This document shows positions 24,387-33,135 of a DNA stretch of 64,000 nt, piece after piece. The stretch comes from Microbacterium sufflavum (lineage in GTDB: Bacteria > Actinomycetota > Actinomycetes > Actinomycetales > Microbacteriaceae), in NCBI RefSeq assembly GCF_023091155.1, contig NZ_JAHWXK010000001.1:310001-374000 (forward strand). Reading direction: 5' to 3'. A program made the position numbers and the translations under genes. The notes under the pieces are model-generated. The model saw only the letters and a program-made list of their open reading frames with translations, ran no database searches and had not been told where the DNA came from. Every line of letters begins with the position of its first letter. The stretch's first letter is position 1.

Positions 24387-25043
24387 ATGCAGGAAATCCG
24401 CGTCGTGATCGTCGATGACGATCCACTGGTCCGCTCCGCGCTGTCCCACTTCGTGTCGCGCGCGCCGGAGATCACGGTCGTGGCGCAGGCGGAGGACGGT
24501 CGCGAGGCCCTCACCACGGTGGAACGGGAGAAGCCGGACGTCGTCATGATGGACGTCCAGATGCCCGAGATGAACGGCATCGAGGCGACGGCGGCCATCG
24601 CGCAACGGTGGCCCGAGGTGCGGATCCTCGCCGTGACCACCCTCGACGGCAGCGACACGGTCCTGCCGATGCTGAGCGCCGGGGCGTCGGGCTACCTGCT
24701 CAAGGACTCCAGCGCGGAGGACATCGTGACCGGCGTGCGCGAGGTGTTCGCCGGCCAGAGCTCCCTGTCCCCGCGCATCGCCTCCATGCTGATCCGCCAC
24801 GTGCGCGCCTCCACGCCCGCCGCGACCGCCGCCGACGCCCTCGAACCTCTCACGGACCGTGAGGAAGAGGTGCTGCAGTGCCTCGCGAAGGGCATGTCGA
24901 ACGCCGAGATCGCCAAGGCACTCATCGTGTCGGAGGGCACGGTCAAGGCGCACCTCGGGCGCATGATGTCGAAGTGGCACCTGCGCGACCGCGTGCAGAT
25001 CCTCGTCACGGCCGCGCACGCGGGGCTGGTCACCTTCCGCTGA
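24387..25043 (+). CDS. NarL/LuxR-type response regulator
   Basis: 218 residues. The receiver domain is residues 1-120 with acidic pocket Asp10-Asp12, phosphoacceptor Asp56 (MMDVQMPEMNG) and Lys (LLKDSS). A LuxR-type helix-turn-helix follows at 150-215 (LTDREEEVLQCLAKGMSNAEIAKALIVSEGTVKAHLGRMM). It is divergent from the peptide-kinase unit. TAGGCT at 24375-24380, 6 nt before the ATG, indicates a leaderless transcript. Confidence 0.94.
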   Translation: MQEIRVVIVDDDPLVRSALSHFVSRAPEITVVAQAEDGREALTTVEREKPDVVMMDVQMPEMNGIEATAAIAQRWPEVRILAVTTLDGSDTVLPMLSAGASGYLLKDSSAEDIVTGVREVFAGQSSLSPRIASMLIRHVRASTPAATAADALEPLTDREEEVLQCLAKGMSNAEIAKALIVSEGTVKAHLGRMMSKWHLRDRVQILVTAAHAGLVTFR

Positions 25044-25133
25044 CCCCGTGCCTCGCGCGGCACGCGGGCATCCCGCTGGCGCACCGCTCGCGCCGCGGGG
25101 ATCCGGGAGAGTGCTCACACCTGCATCCATCTC

Positions 25134-25157
25134 CGGACCGTCGGCGTCGACGGTCCG
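25134..25157. terminator. bidirectional hairpin between convergent genes
   Basis: A perfect 10-bp stem, CGGACCGTCG against CGACGGTCCG with loop GCGT, lies between the response regulator and the convergent EamA gene. No strong T-tract is present. Confidence 0.55.
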
Positions 25158-25208
25158 AGGGCTGTCGTTCTTCCACCCCGCGCCATCTCCAGAATGGAAC
25201 CGCGGGGG

Positions 25209-26069
25209 TCACAGCGCAAGCAGCACGATGCCGGTCAGCACGATGAGCGAGGCGCCCACCCGCCACCCTGGCCGCGACTCCCTGAGCACGACCGCGCCGA
25301 ACAGGCTCACCAGCACCACGCTCACCTCGCGCAACGGCGCGACCAGCGCGACCGGAGCGATCTGGATCGCCGACAGCACGAGGATGTACGACAGGGGCGA
25401 CAGCACACCGAACGCCAGGATGCGGCGCCACTGGGCACGCCCGAGCGCCCACACCGCGGGCCAGCGGCGACGGACCGCGATCGAGTAGAACGGCACCTGC
25501 AGCAGGGTCGTGCCCACCATGAAGGCCACCGGCGACAGGCTCCACGTGCGCACCGCGTGCGTGTCCCAGATCGTGTACACCGCGATCGCCACGCCCGTCA
25601 GCAGCCCGAACACCAGGCCGAGGTCGACGCCCCGCCCTCCGCCGCTCCCCCGGTCGACCAGCCCGGCCGCCACCACGCCGACGATCACCGCGGCGACGCC
25701 GACCAGTGCGATGCCCGACGGCCGCTCCCCCAGCAGCAGCACCGCGACGATCACCGACAGGAAGGGACCGGTCCCGCGCGCCGTCGCATACACGGTCGAC
25801 AGGCTGCCCTCGCGATAGCCGCGCTGCAGCACCGCCATGTACACCACGTGCAGCACGGCCGAGACACCCACCCCGAGGGCGAACGAGGCGAGGTCGGACG
25901 TGCCGAGGCCCCCCGTGAACGGCACCGCCCCGATCCACACGGCCGTGCTGGCCACCGCGCCCCACCACAGGAACGGCGAGCCGGCGCGGCTGATGCCGTG
26001 CGCGATCACGTTCCAGGCGGCGTGGGCGACGGCGGCACCGAGGACCAGGACGAAGGCGAGTGGGGACAC
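25209..26069 (-). CDS. EamA/DMT-family transporter controlled by a guanidine-I riboswitch
   Basis: 286 residues, about nine or ten helices in two EamA repeats (WNVIAHGISRAGSPFLWWGAVAS and SYILVLSAIQIAPVALVAPLREVSVVLVSLFGAVVLRES). GTG start at 26069, preceded by AAGG inside a hairpin. Upstream on the same strand is a sequence with the conserved blocks of the guanidine-I (ykkC) riboswitch. The likely cargo is therefore guanidinium or a guanidine-bearing compound, although most known guanidine exporters are SMR proteins. It is unrelated in control to the EamA gene at 10769. Confidence 0.87.
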   Translation of the reverse strand: MSPLAFVLVLGAAVAHAAWNVIAHGISRAGSPFLWWGAVASTAVWIGAVPFTGGLGTSDLASFALGVGVSAVLHVVYMAVLQRGYREGSLSTVYATARGTGPFLSVIVAVLLLGERPSGIALVGVAAVIVGVVAAGLVDRGSGGGRGVDLGLVFGLLTGVAIAVYTIWDTHAVRTWSLSPVAFMVGTTLLQVPFYSIAVRRRWPAVWALGRAQWRRILAFGVLSPLSYILVLSAIQIAPVALVAPLREVSVVLVSLFGAVVLRESRPGWRVGASLIVLTGIVLLAL

Positions 26070-26073
26070 GACA

Positions 26074-26217
26074 GACCCTTCCGTTCGGCGCAGGCACGAC
26101 GAACAGGGTCCTCCGGGCTTTTGTCCTGTCAGATGACGGCCCGCTCACGGGAGCGGACCGTGGCGCCGCTCGGACCAGACGGGTGCGGACCCCGGAACCC
26201 TAGGCGCTATCGGGACC
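26074..26217 (-). promoter_or_regulatory. guanidine-I (ykkC) riboswitch with RBS-sequestering expression platform
   Basis: Reading the minus strand, the blocks CTAGGGTTCCGG, CTGGTCCGAG, ACGG and GGACAAAAGCCCGG appear in the order and spacing of the guanidine-I aptamer (about 26107-26217). Terminal GGTCC and GGACC can form P1. Downstream, GACCCTGTTCG can pair with CGAACGGAAGGGTC, which contains the Shine-Dalgarno. The P1 3' strand overlaps that anti-RBS arm. Ligand binding would thus free the RBS (an ON switch, inferred). Subtype-2 ykkC RNAs (ppGpp, PRPP) are the main alternative. Confidence 0.82.
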
Positions 26218-26294
26218 ACCCTAGCCGTCCGAGGTGAACCGGAGGGGAACGCCGGTCGCGACTACGCTCGAAAGACACCCCGCGCAGGAAGGTC

Positions 26295-27584
26295 ATGCCC
26301 ATGCCCGTCACCCCGGTCGCTCTCGCCCACGCCGAGGACCTCGCCGACTTCGTCGCCGCCTCCCCCTCCAGCTATCACGCCGCGGCCGAGGTCGCCCGTC
26401 GCCTGGAGGACGCCGGGTTCACGCGGCTCGACGAGCACGACGGGTGGCCGTCCGCCGCGGGCGGGCGGTACGTCGTGGTGCGCGACGGAGCCGCGATCGC
26501 CTGGGTCGTCCCCGCCGACGCCACCGCGACCACGCCCGTGCAGGTCTTCGGCGCCCACACCGACTCCCCTGGCTTCAAGCTCAAGCCGCAGCCCACGACC
26601 GGTGTCCGCGGGTGGCTGCAGGCGGCGGTCGAGGTCTACGGCGGCCCGCTGCTGAACTCCTGGCTCGACCGGGAGCTGCGCCTCGCCGGTCGCCTGGCCC
26701 TCGCCGACGGCCGCGTCGTGCTCGCCGACACGGGTGCCCTGCTGCGACTGCCGCAGCTGGCGATCCACCTCGACCGCGGCGTGAACAACGGCCTCGCGCT
26801 CGATAAGCAGACCGAGACGCAGCCCGTGTGGGGACTGGGCGACCCGTCCGAGGCGGACATCCTCGCGGAGCTCGCGGCCTCCGCCGAGGTGTCGGTGTCT
26901 GACATCCGCGGCTACGACGTGGTGGTGGCCGATGCGGCACGCGGCGCGGTGTTCGGCAAGGACAGCGCCTTCTTCGCCTCCGGTCGCCTGGACGACCTCG
27001 CCTCCGTGCACGCCGGCGTGGTGGCGCTGCAGGCGCACGAGCCCGCCGCTGGTGCGCCGATCGCGGTGCTCGCCGCGTTCGACCACGAGGAGCTCGGGTC
27101 GGAGTCGCGCTCCGGCGCGGCCGGCCCGTTCCTGGAGGACGTGCTGGAGCGGGTCTACGACGGGCTGGGCGCCGACGCGTCGGCCCGCCGTCGGGCCTAC
27201 GCCGCGTCGTGGTGCCTGTCGAGCGACGTGGGTCACTCGGTGCACCCCAACTACGTCGGCCGCCACGACCCCGTGGTGCAGCCGGTGCTCGGCTCCGGCC
27301 CCATCCTCAAGCTCAACGCCAATCAGCGCTACGCCACGGACGCGGTCGGCAGCGCCGCCTGGCGTGAGTGGTGCGAGCGCTCGGGCGTCGCCACGCAGGA
27401 GTTCGTGTCGAACAACGGCGTGCCCTGCGGCTCCACCATCGGACCGATCACGGCGACGCGCCTGGGCATCCGCACGGTCGACGTGGGCATCCCGATCCTG
27501 TCGATGCACTCGGCGCGGGAGCTCGCCGGCGTGAGCGACCTGCACGACCTGACACGCGTGGCCGGAGCGTTCTTCGCCGGCTGA
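26295..27584 (+). CDS. M18 family aminopeptidase
   Basis: 429 residues, the usual M18 length. Metal ligands are in the motifs GAHTDSPGFKLKP (His near residue 83), GRLDDLASVHA, AFDHEELGSESRSGA, DVGHSVHPNY and a C-terminal SMHSARELAG. It is a di-zinc exopeptidase preferring acidic or neutral N-termini and lies in the cytoplasm. Two close ATGs (26295, 26301) follow an AGGAAGG; the first is used here. Transcription is independent of the flanking genes. Confidence 0.93.
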   Translation: MPMPVTPVALAHAEDLADFVAASPSSYHAAAEVARRLEDAGFTRLDEHDGWPSAAGGRYVVVRDGAAIAWVVPADATATTPVQVFGAHTDSPGFKLKPQPTTGVRGWLQAAVEVYGGPLLNSWLDRELRLAGRLALADGRVVLADTGALLRLPQLAIHLDRGVNNGLALDKQTETQPVWGLGDPSEADILAELAASAEVSVSDIRGYDVVVADAARGAVFGKDSAFFASGRLDDLASVHAGVVALQAHEPAAGAPIAVLAAFDHEELGSESRSGAAGPFLEDVLERVYDGLGADASARRRAYAASWCLSSDVGHSVHPNYVGRHDPVVQPVLGSGPILKLNANQRYATDAVGSAAWREWCERSGVATQEFVSNNGVPCGSTIGPITATRLGIRTVDVGIPILSMHSARELAGVSDLHDLTRVAGAFFAG

Positions 27585-27619
27585 GCCCCGCACCGGCGCA
27601 GCAGTGCCATCATGAGCAG

Positions 27620-29062
27620 ATGACCGACATCAGGCCGGCTCTCATCGAGCGCGCAGGCATCGAGATCATCCCCGAATCCGAGCGGACCGCGAAGCCGCGC
27701 GACCTCTTCTGGCCGTGGTTCGCCGCGAACGTGTCGGTGTTCGGCATGTCGTACGGCTCGTTCGTGCTCGGCTTCGGCATCTCGTTCTGGCAGGCGACGC
27801 TCGTGTCGGTGATCGGCATCGTGGTGTCGTTCCTGCTGTGCGGGCTGATCGCGATCGCGGGCAAGCGCGGCTCCGCGCCGACCATGGTGCTCTCGCGGGC
27901 GGCGTTCGGCGTGCAGGGGCAGAAGATCCCCGGCATCGTCTCGTGGCTCACCTCGATCGGCTGGGAGACGTTCCTGGCGATCATGGCCGTGCTCGCCACC
28001 GCGACCGTGATCACGCAGCTCGGCGGCGACGGCGACAGCCTGTGGCTCAAGGTCGTCGCGACCGTCGTGGTGGCCGCGCTCATCGTCACGGCGTCCGTGC
28101 TGGGCTATCACACGATCATGCGCCTGCAGTCGGTGCTCACCTGGGTCACCGGCGTGGTGACCGTGCTCTACATCGTCCTCGCGATCCCGAGCATCGACCT
28201 CGGCGTGGTGCTCGCGCGTCCGGACGGCGGCATCGGGCAGGTGATCGGCGCACTCGTGATGGTGATGACCGGGTTCGGCCTGGGCTGGATCAACATCGCC
28301 GCGGACTGGTCGCGCTACCAGAAGCGCACGGCCTCCGACGGCGCGATCGTCGCCTGGAACACGATCGGCGGCTCGGTCGCGCCGGTCATCCTCGTCGTGT
28401 TCGGCCTGCTGCTCGGCGGCTCCGACGACGACCTGCTGACGGCGATCGCGGCCGACCCGATCGGCGCGCTCGCGAGCATCCTCCCGCTCTGGGTGCTGGT
28501 GCCGTTCCTGCTCACCGCGGTCCTCGCGCTCGTGTCGGGCGCCGTGCTGGGCATCTACTCCTCCGGCCTGACCCTGCTGAGCCTCGGCATCCGCATCCCG
28601 CGCCCGTCGGCGGCCGCGATCGACGGGGTCATCCTCACGCTCGGCACGATCTACGTGGTGTTCTTCGCGACCGACTTCCTCGGCCCGTTCCAGAGCTTCC
28701 TCATCACGCTCGGCGTGCCGCTCGCCTCCTGGGCCGGCATCCTGATCGCCGACATCCTCCGCCGCCGCGCCGACTACGACGAGCAGGCGCTGTTCGACAG
28801 CCGCGGCCGCTACGGCGCCTGGGACTGGACCTCGATCGTCACCCTGGTGGTCGCGAGCGTGATCGGCTGGGGATTCGTGCTCAACGGCTTCGCCGAGGCC
28901 GCCCCGTGGAACAACTGGCAGGGGTATCTGCTGTTCCTGGTCGGCGGCGCTGACGGCGACTGGGCGTACGCCAACCTCGGGGTGTTCTTCGCGCTCGTGC
29001 TGTCGTTCGTCGTGACCTGGTTCGCCAGGGCGGGGAAGATCCGCCGGCAGGAGGCGGCGTGA
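27620..29062 (+). CDS. purine-cytosine permease family protein (NCS1)
   Basis: 480 residues with 12 membrane helices. NCS1 features are FWPWFAANVSVFGMSYGSFVLGFGISFWQA and APTMVLSRAAFGVQGQKIPG early on, and GWINIAADWSRYQKR in the middle. It probably imports a nucleobase, hydantoin or related heterocycle with H+ or Na+. The stop overlaps the GTG of the cysteine hydrolase (GTGA), pointing to a two-gene uptake and breakdown unit. Confidence 0.9.
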   Translation: MTDIRPALIERAGIEIIPESERTAKPRDLFWPWFAANVSVFGMSYGSFVLGFGISFWQATLVSVIGIVVSFLLCGLIAIAGKRGSAPTMVLSRAAFGVQGQKIPGIVSWLTSIGWETFLAIMAVLATATVITQLGGDGDSLWLKVVATVVVAALIVTASVLGYHTIMRLQSVLTWVTGVVTVLYIVLAIPSIDLGVVLARPDGGIGQVIGALVMVMTGFGLGWINIAADWSRYQKRTASDGAIVAWNTIGGSVAPVILVVFGLLLGGSDDDLLTAIAADPIGALASILPLWVLVPFLLTAVLALVSGAVLGIYSSGLTLLSLGIRIPRPSAAAIDGVILTLGTIYVVFFATDFLGPFQSFLITLGVPLASWAGILIADILRRRADYDEQALFDSRGRYGAWDWTSIVTLVVASVIGWGFVLNGFAEAAPWNNWQGYLLFLVGGADGDWAYANLGVFFALVLSFVVTWFARAGKIRRQEAA

Positions 29063-29628
29063 CCACGACCGCCGGCCCGGGTTCACGGGACGCCTGGCTG
29101 GTCGTGATCGACCCTCAGCACATCTTCGCCTCGCCCGACTCCGCGTGGGGGTCGCCGTTCTTCGACGACGCGATGGGCAACATCCGGCGGCTCGCCGACG
29201 CGTTCGGCGACCGCGTGCTGGTGACGCGGTGGCTGCCCACGGCCGACCGCTCCACCTCCTGGGGCGACTACTTCGCCGCGTGGCCCTTCGCCGACCGCCC
29301 GGCCGACGACGCACTGTTCGACCTGGTTCCCGCGGCGCGCGGGCTGTCCCCGCACCCGACGCTCGACCTGCCCACGTTCGGCAAGTGGGGCGCGGAGCTG
29401 GAGGCGGTGGTGGGACACGGCGCGCCGGTGGTGCTGGCCGGCGTGTCCACCGACTGCTGCGTGATCTCCACGGCGCTCGCTGCCGCGGACGCGGGGGCCC
29501 GGGTGACCGTCGCCGCCGACGCCTGCGCCGGTTCCACGGCGGAGAACCACGCCGCCGCGGTGCAGGTCATGAGCCTTTACCCGCCGCAGATCACGGTCGC
29601 CGAGACGTCCGCCCTCTTGTCGCGCTGA
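29059..29628 (+). CDS. isochorismatase-like cysteine hydrolase
   Basis: 189 residues. The catalytic triad of the family is visible as Asp18 (VVIDPQHIF), Lys109 (FGKWGAEL) and Cys134 (GVSTDCCVISTAL). Such enzymes hydrolyse amides or ureides, for example N-carbamoyl compounds or nicotinamide. Coupling to an NCS1 permease suggests that the imported heterocycle or its ring-opened product is the substrate. The GTG start is fixed by overlap with the permease stop. Confidence 0.88.
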   Translation: MTTTAGPGSRDAWLVVIDPQHIFASPDSAWGSPFFDDAMGNIRRLADAFGDRVLVTRWLPTADRSTSWGDYFAAWPFADRPADDALFDLVPAARGLSPHPTLDLPTFGKWGAELEAVVGHGAPVVLAGVSTDCCVISTALAAADAGARVTVAADACAGSTAENHAAAVQVMSLYPPQITVAETSALLSR

Positions 29629-29688
29629 CCCCGCGTGCGGGGTGGAAAACGGACCGCGCGAGGCCCACCCGCGCGCGTTTTCGATCCA

Positions 29689-29728
29689 GCACCGCGACCG
29701 GGGGCACCGCGACCAGGGCACCGCGACC
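29689..29728. repeat. three tandem copies of GCACCGCGACC
   Basis: The 11-mer GCACCGCGACC occurs at 29689, 29704 and 29718 with GG-rich spacers (period 15 and 14). It lies in the gap between convergent genes, after a weak GC hairpin at 29628-29643. Confidence 0.7.
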
Positions 29729-29741
29729 GGAACGGACGGGG

Positions 29742-30452
29742 TCAGGCGGCGGCGCGGACGGCGGCGGCGATGTCGGCCGGGGAGCCGCGCCAGGGAGCGC
29801 CGTGCCCGGGGAGCACCCACGACGCGTCGAGCGCGGCCAGCCGGTCCAGCGACGCCAGGGCCTCTGCGGGTGCATCCGTGAAGGGAGCCGGCTGGGCACC
29901 CTCGCGCCCGGTGAGCACGTGCCGCGTCGTGAGCGCGTCGCCCACGAACACCGCATCGACCGCCGGCACGTGCACCGCGATGCTGCCGGGCGAGTGGCCG
30001 GGCAGACCGACGACCACCGGGGCGCCGGGCAGGTCGAGCACCGCACTGTCCTCCACCTCGACGACCGAGGCGACGTGCGGCGTGCGCAGCGCTTTCTTGC
30101 GCAGACCGTAGGCGAGGAAGCCCAGCATCGGGAGCGGGCGCGCGGGCCCCATCGGCGTCCGGGGCTTCTCGCCCGTGCGCACGCGGTGGGCGTCGGCGGC
30201 GTGGATGATCACGGGCACGCCGGTCTCGCGGCGCAGGCGTTCGGCGAACCCGATGTGGTCACTGTCGCCGTGGGTGAGCACGAGACCGCGGACGTCGGAC
30301 AGCGGACGACCGATCGCGGACAGCTCGTGCTGCAGGTCTTTCCAGTGTCCGGGCAGACCGGCGTCGATGAGCGTGATGCCCCCGGGCAGGTCGATCAGGT
30401 ACGAGGCGACGATGTCGTTGCCGAGGCGGTGGAGGTGCGGGGCGAGCTGCAT
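29742..30452 (-). CDS. MBL-fold metallo-hydrolase
   Basis: 236 residues from ATG 30452 (MQLAPHLHRLG), chosen because the upstream ATG at 30512 lies in operator DNA. The metal motif is THGDSDHIG (HxDxDH, with Asp for the usual second His), followed by PGHSPGSIAVH, VGDAL and PGHG. Members of this subgroup hydrolyse esters, thioesters or lactones, or degrade organics; the substrate is unknown. It is divergent from the TetR gene and sits beside two palindromes, so it is the probable target of that regulator. Confidence 0.87.
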   Translation of the reverse strand: MQLAPHLHRLGNDIVASYLIDLPGGITLIDAGLPGHWKDLQHELSAIGRPLSDVRGLVLTHGDSDHIGFAERLRRETGVPVIIHAADAHRVRTGEKPRTPMGPARPLPMLGFLAYGLRKKALRTPHVASVVEVEDSAVLDLPGAPVVVGLPGHSPGSIAVHVPAVDAVFVGDALTTRHVLTGREGAQPAPFTDAPAEALASLDRLAALDASWVLPGHGAPWRGSPADIAAAVRAAA

Positions 30453-30476
30453 GGCGGGTCCTCTCGGATGATTGCG

Positions 30477-30520
30477 ATAGCTACGATACGTAGCTATGAT
30501 GGCTACTGTCAATAGCCATC
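30477..30520. promoter_or_regulatory. tandem palindromic operators in the MBL/TetR divergent promoter
   Basis: Palindrome one is ATAGCTACG-ATA-CGTAGCTAT (30477-30497, perfect 9-bp arms). Palindrome two is GATGGCTA-N7-TAGCCATC (30498-30520, perfect 8-bp arms). They abut, and both contain TAGC half-sites. TATGAT (30495-30500) is a good -10 for the TetR gene and lies at the junction, so binding would block it. The MBL promoter must also overlap. Confidence 0.78.
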
Positions 30521-30532
30521 ACTGGAGGATGC

Positions 30533-31057
30533 ATGCCGACCCCCGAACGCACCACGACCGACGCGATCGTGACCGCCGGACGAGAGATCCTCGAGGCGTC
30601 CGGTCCCTCGGGCCTCACGATGCAGGCCGTGGCGAGGCGCGTCGGCGTGCGCGCCCCCTCGCTCTACAAGCGCGTGAAGGATCGCGAGGCACTGCTCGCC
30701 GCGGTGGCGACCGCCACGGTCGATGCTCTGGGCGAGCGCCTCGAGAGGGCCGGCGACGACCTCGCCGAGCTCGCCACCGCCTACCGCGCCTTCGCGCACG
30801 CGCACCCCGAGGGCTTCCGGCTGATGTTCGCCGCACCCGTGCCGCAGGAAGCCCTCGAGCGCTCGGCGGCACCGGTCATCCGGGCGTGCGCGGCCACGGT
30901 CGGCGACGACGACGCCCTCGACGCCGCCCGGCTCTTCACCGCCTGGGCGACCGGGTTCCTGCAGATGGAGCTCGCGGGCGCCTTCCGCCTGGGCGGCGAC
31001 GTCGACCGCGCCTACGCCTACGGCCTGCGGCAGCTCATCGGCGGCCTCTCCCGCTGA
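30533..31057 (+). CDS. TetR family regulator with WHG-type C-terminal domain
   Basis: 174 residues. The HTH lies at residues 8-55 (DAIVTAGREILEASGPSGLTMQAVARRVGVRAPSLYKRVKDREALLAAV). The short C-terminal domain has AYRAFAHAHPEGFRLMF, as in TetR_C_WHG proteins. It probably autorepresses and represses the divergent MBL hydrolase through the two adjacent palindromes. A GGAGGA Shine-Dalgarno precedes the ATG. Confidence 0.9.
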   Translation: MPTPERTTTDAIVTAGREILEASGPSGLTMQAVARRVGVRAPSLYKRVKDREALLAAVATATVDALGERLERAGDDLAELATAYRAFAHAHPEGFRLMFAAPVPQEALERSAAPVIRACAATVGDDDALDAARLFTAWATGFLQMELAGAFRLGGDVDRAYAYGLRQLIGGLSR

Positions 31058-31177
31058 GCCCCTCCCCGGGCCCGGGCCCGCAGGGACGGCCGCGATCGCA
31101 CGGGGCGCCGGGACACACCCGCCCGCACCGGCGATTCGACGGGCCGGAATACTGGCACACTGTTGCCGGGAGGGTCC

Positions 31178-32233
31178 ATGAGCACCGATGCGCACACCGG
31201 AGAGTCCGTCCACCCCACGAAGGCCCGGAAGCCCTGGCACCGCACGAACGTGATCGTGGTGATCGTGGTCGCCATCGCCGCCGTGGTCGCCCTCATCAGC
31301 AGCCTCACCCCCTGGCCGTCCGCCATGGTCATCCGCGCGGTGTTCACGAAGGGCGGCGACGAGACCGCCGCCGAGATGGACAAGCACGTGCCCGACACCG
31401 CGCTCGACGTGCAGCAGGGGATCGCGTACGGCGACGCGGGCACCGACACGACGATGGACGTGTTCCGCCCGGCCGACGCCGACGGTCCACTGCCGACCGT
31501 GGTGTGGATCCACGGGGGCGCCTGGATCTCGGGCGAGAAGGAGAACGTCGACCCGTACCTCCGGATCCTCGCGGCCGAGGGCTACACGACCGTCGGGGTG
31601 AACTACACGATCGGACCCGAGGGCGTGTACCCGCTCGCCGTGCGGCAGCTCGATCAGGCCCTCGCCTACATCGACGAGCACGCCGCGGAACTCGGCATCG
31701 ACCCCGACCAGATCGTGCTCGCGGGCGACTCCGCCGGCAGCCAGCTCGCCAGCCAGATGGCCACGCTCATCACCAACCCCGACTACGCCGAGATCGTCGG
31801 CATCGACCCGTCGCTGAAGGCCGACCAGCTCGCCGCCACGATCCTCAACTGCGGCGTGTACGACCTCGCAGCCCTGGCCGAGCTCGACGGCATCGCCGGC
31901 TGGGGCCTCAAGACCGCGATGTGGGCGTACTCGGGCACCAAGACCTGGGCGGAGGACTCCACCGGGTCGACGATGTCGACGCTCGACTGGGTCACGGCGG
32001 ACTTCCCCGCCACCTACATCTCCGGCGGCAACGGCGACGGTCTCACCTGGCTCCAGTCGATCCCGATGGCGAAGCGCCTCGAGTCCCTGGGTGTGGAGGT
32101 CACGACGCTGTTCTGGCCGATGGATCACGAGCCCGCCCTGCCGCACGAGTACCAGTTCCACCTCGACCTGCCGGATGCCCGGACCGCTCTGGACGAGACG
32201 ATCGCGTTCCTGGGGAAGCACACCACCCGCTGA
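31178..32233 (+). CDS. membrane-anchored alpha/beta hydrolase (esterase/carboxylesterase-like)
   Basis: 351 residues. One N-terminal helix (about 23-43) anchors or exports the protein. The hydrolase domain has the oxyanion motif WIHGGAWISG, nucleophile Ser in GDSAGSQLA, and a C-terminal His in MDHEPALPHEYQFHL. The HGGxW motif also occurs in kynurenine formamidases, and the kyn operon begins 49 nt downstream. The separate promoter, membrane anchor and outward topology make that role less likely. GGGAGGG precedes the ATG. Confidence 0.85.
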   Translation: MSTDAHTGESVHPTKARKPWHRTNVIVVIVVAIAAVVALISSLTPWPSAMVIRAVFTKGGDETAAEMDKHVPDTALDVQQGIAYGDAGTDTTMDVFRPADADGPLPTVVWIHGGAWISGEKENVDPYLRILAAEGYTTVGVNYTIGPEGVYPLAVRQLDQALAYIDEHAAELGIDPDQIVLAGDSAGSQLASQMATLITNPDYAEIVGIDPSLKADQLAATILNCGVYDLAALAELDGIAGWGLKTAMWAYSGTKTWAEDSTGSTMSTLDWVTADFPATYISGGNGDGLTWLQSIPMAKRLESLGVEVTTLFWPMDHEPALPHEYQFHLDLPDARTALDETIAFLGKHTTR

Positions 32234-32240
32234 GAACATT

Positions 32241-32276
32241 TCACTCCTGTGACGGTCGCCACGGAAGTGATATGTT
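32241..32276 (+). promoter_or_regulatory. kynurenine operon promoter with imperfect inverted repeat
   Basis: TCACTCCTGTG (32241-32251) and CACGGAAGTGA (32260-32270) are complementary at 9 of 11 positions around an 8-nt spacer. They are followed directly by the -10 TATGTT (32271-32276), which is 6 nt before the kynA ATG. The repeat covers the -35 region, as expected for a repressor such as the operon's own PaaX. Confidence 0.6.
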
Positions 32277-32282
32277 TTCCGC

Positions 32283-33134
32283 ATGCACCCGGAGAACCAG
32301 CGCGCCCTGGAAGACGGCATCGTCACCGACCTCACCGGACGGATGACCTACGGCTCGTACCTCGCCCTGGATCAGCTGCTCACCGCACAGCACCCCGTGA
32401 GCCAGCCGGAGCACCACGACGAGATGCTGTTCATCATCCAGCACCAGACCACCGAGCTGTGGCTCAAGCAGGTGCTGCACGAGCTGTCCTCCGCGCGCAC
32501 GCTGCTGGCCGCCGACGACCTGCGTGAAGCCCTCAAGCGCATCGCCAGGGTCAAGAAGATCCAAGACGTGATGACGCAGCAGTGGTCCGTGCTCGCCACC
32601 CTCACCCCGACCGAATACGCGCAGTTCCGCGGCTCACTCGGCACCTCGTCCGGCTTCCAGTCGGTGCAGTACCGCGCCGTGGAGTTCGCGCTGGGCAACA
32701 AGAACGAGAAGATGCTCGGCGTCTTCCGCGACCATCCCGCGAACCTGGCGCTGCTCACCGCCGAGTGGGAGAAGCCCACGCTGTACGACGAGTTCCTGCG
32801 CTACGCCTCCCGCCGCGGACTGCCCGTTCCGGCCGAGATCCTCGACCGCGACGTGCGCGAGCCCTACCGCGAGACCCCGGCGCTGGTCCCCGCGATCCGC
32901 GCCATCTACCAGGACCCCGGCACGCACTGGGACCTGTACGAGGCGTGCGAAGACCTGGTCGACCTCGAGGACAACTTCCAGTTCTGGCGGTTCCGGCACC
33001 TCAAGACCGTGTCGCGCACGATCGGCATGAAGGTCGGTACGGGCGGCTCCAGCGGCGTCGGATTCCTGCAGCGCGCCCTCGACCTCACGTTCTTCCCCGA
33101 GCTCTACACCGTCCGCACCGAGATCGGCGGCTGA
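32283..33134 (+). CDS. kynA: tryptophan 2,3-dioxygenase
   Basis: 283 residues. Typical TDO segments are visible: GRMTYGSYLALDQLLTAQHPVS, EHHDEMLFIIQHQTTELWLKQ (His near the haem), FRGSLGTSSGFQSVQYR and RFRHLKTVSRTIGMKVGTGGSSG. It opens the indole ring of L-Trp to N-formylkynurenine using haem and O2. It is the first gene of a tight operon; the amidohydrolase starts 1 nt after its stop. Probably leaderless. Confidence 0.96.
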   Translation: MHPENQRALEDGIVTDLTGRMTYGSYLALDQLLTAQHPVSQPEHHDEMLFIIQHQTTELWLKQVLHELSSARTLLAADDLREALKRIARVKKIQDVMTQQWSVLATLTPTEYAQFRGSLGTSSGFQSVQYRAVEFALGNKNEKMLGVFRDHPANLALLTAEWEKPTLYDEFLRYASRRGLPVPAEILDRDVREPYRETPALVPAIRAIYQDPGTHWDLYEACEDLVDLEDNFQFWRFRHLKTVSRTIGMKVGTGGSSGVGFLQRALDLTFFPELYTVRTEIGG

Positions 33135-33135
33135 G

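Noticed and set aside
29689..29728. CRISPR-like repeats
   Set aside because: Three 11-mers with 3-4 nt spacers; no spacers of CRISPR length and no cas genes.
31178..32233. alpha/beta hydrolase as the kynurenine formamidase of the operon
   Set aside because: It has an N-terminal membrane anchor, and the kyn operon has its own promoter after it; kept only as an alternative.
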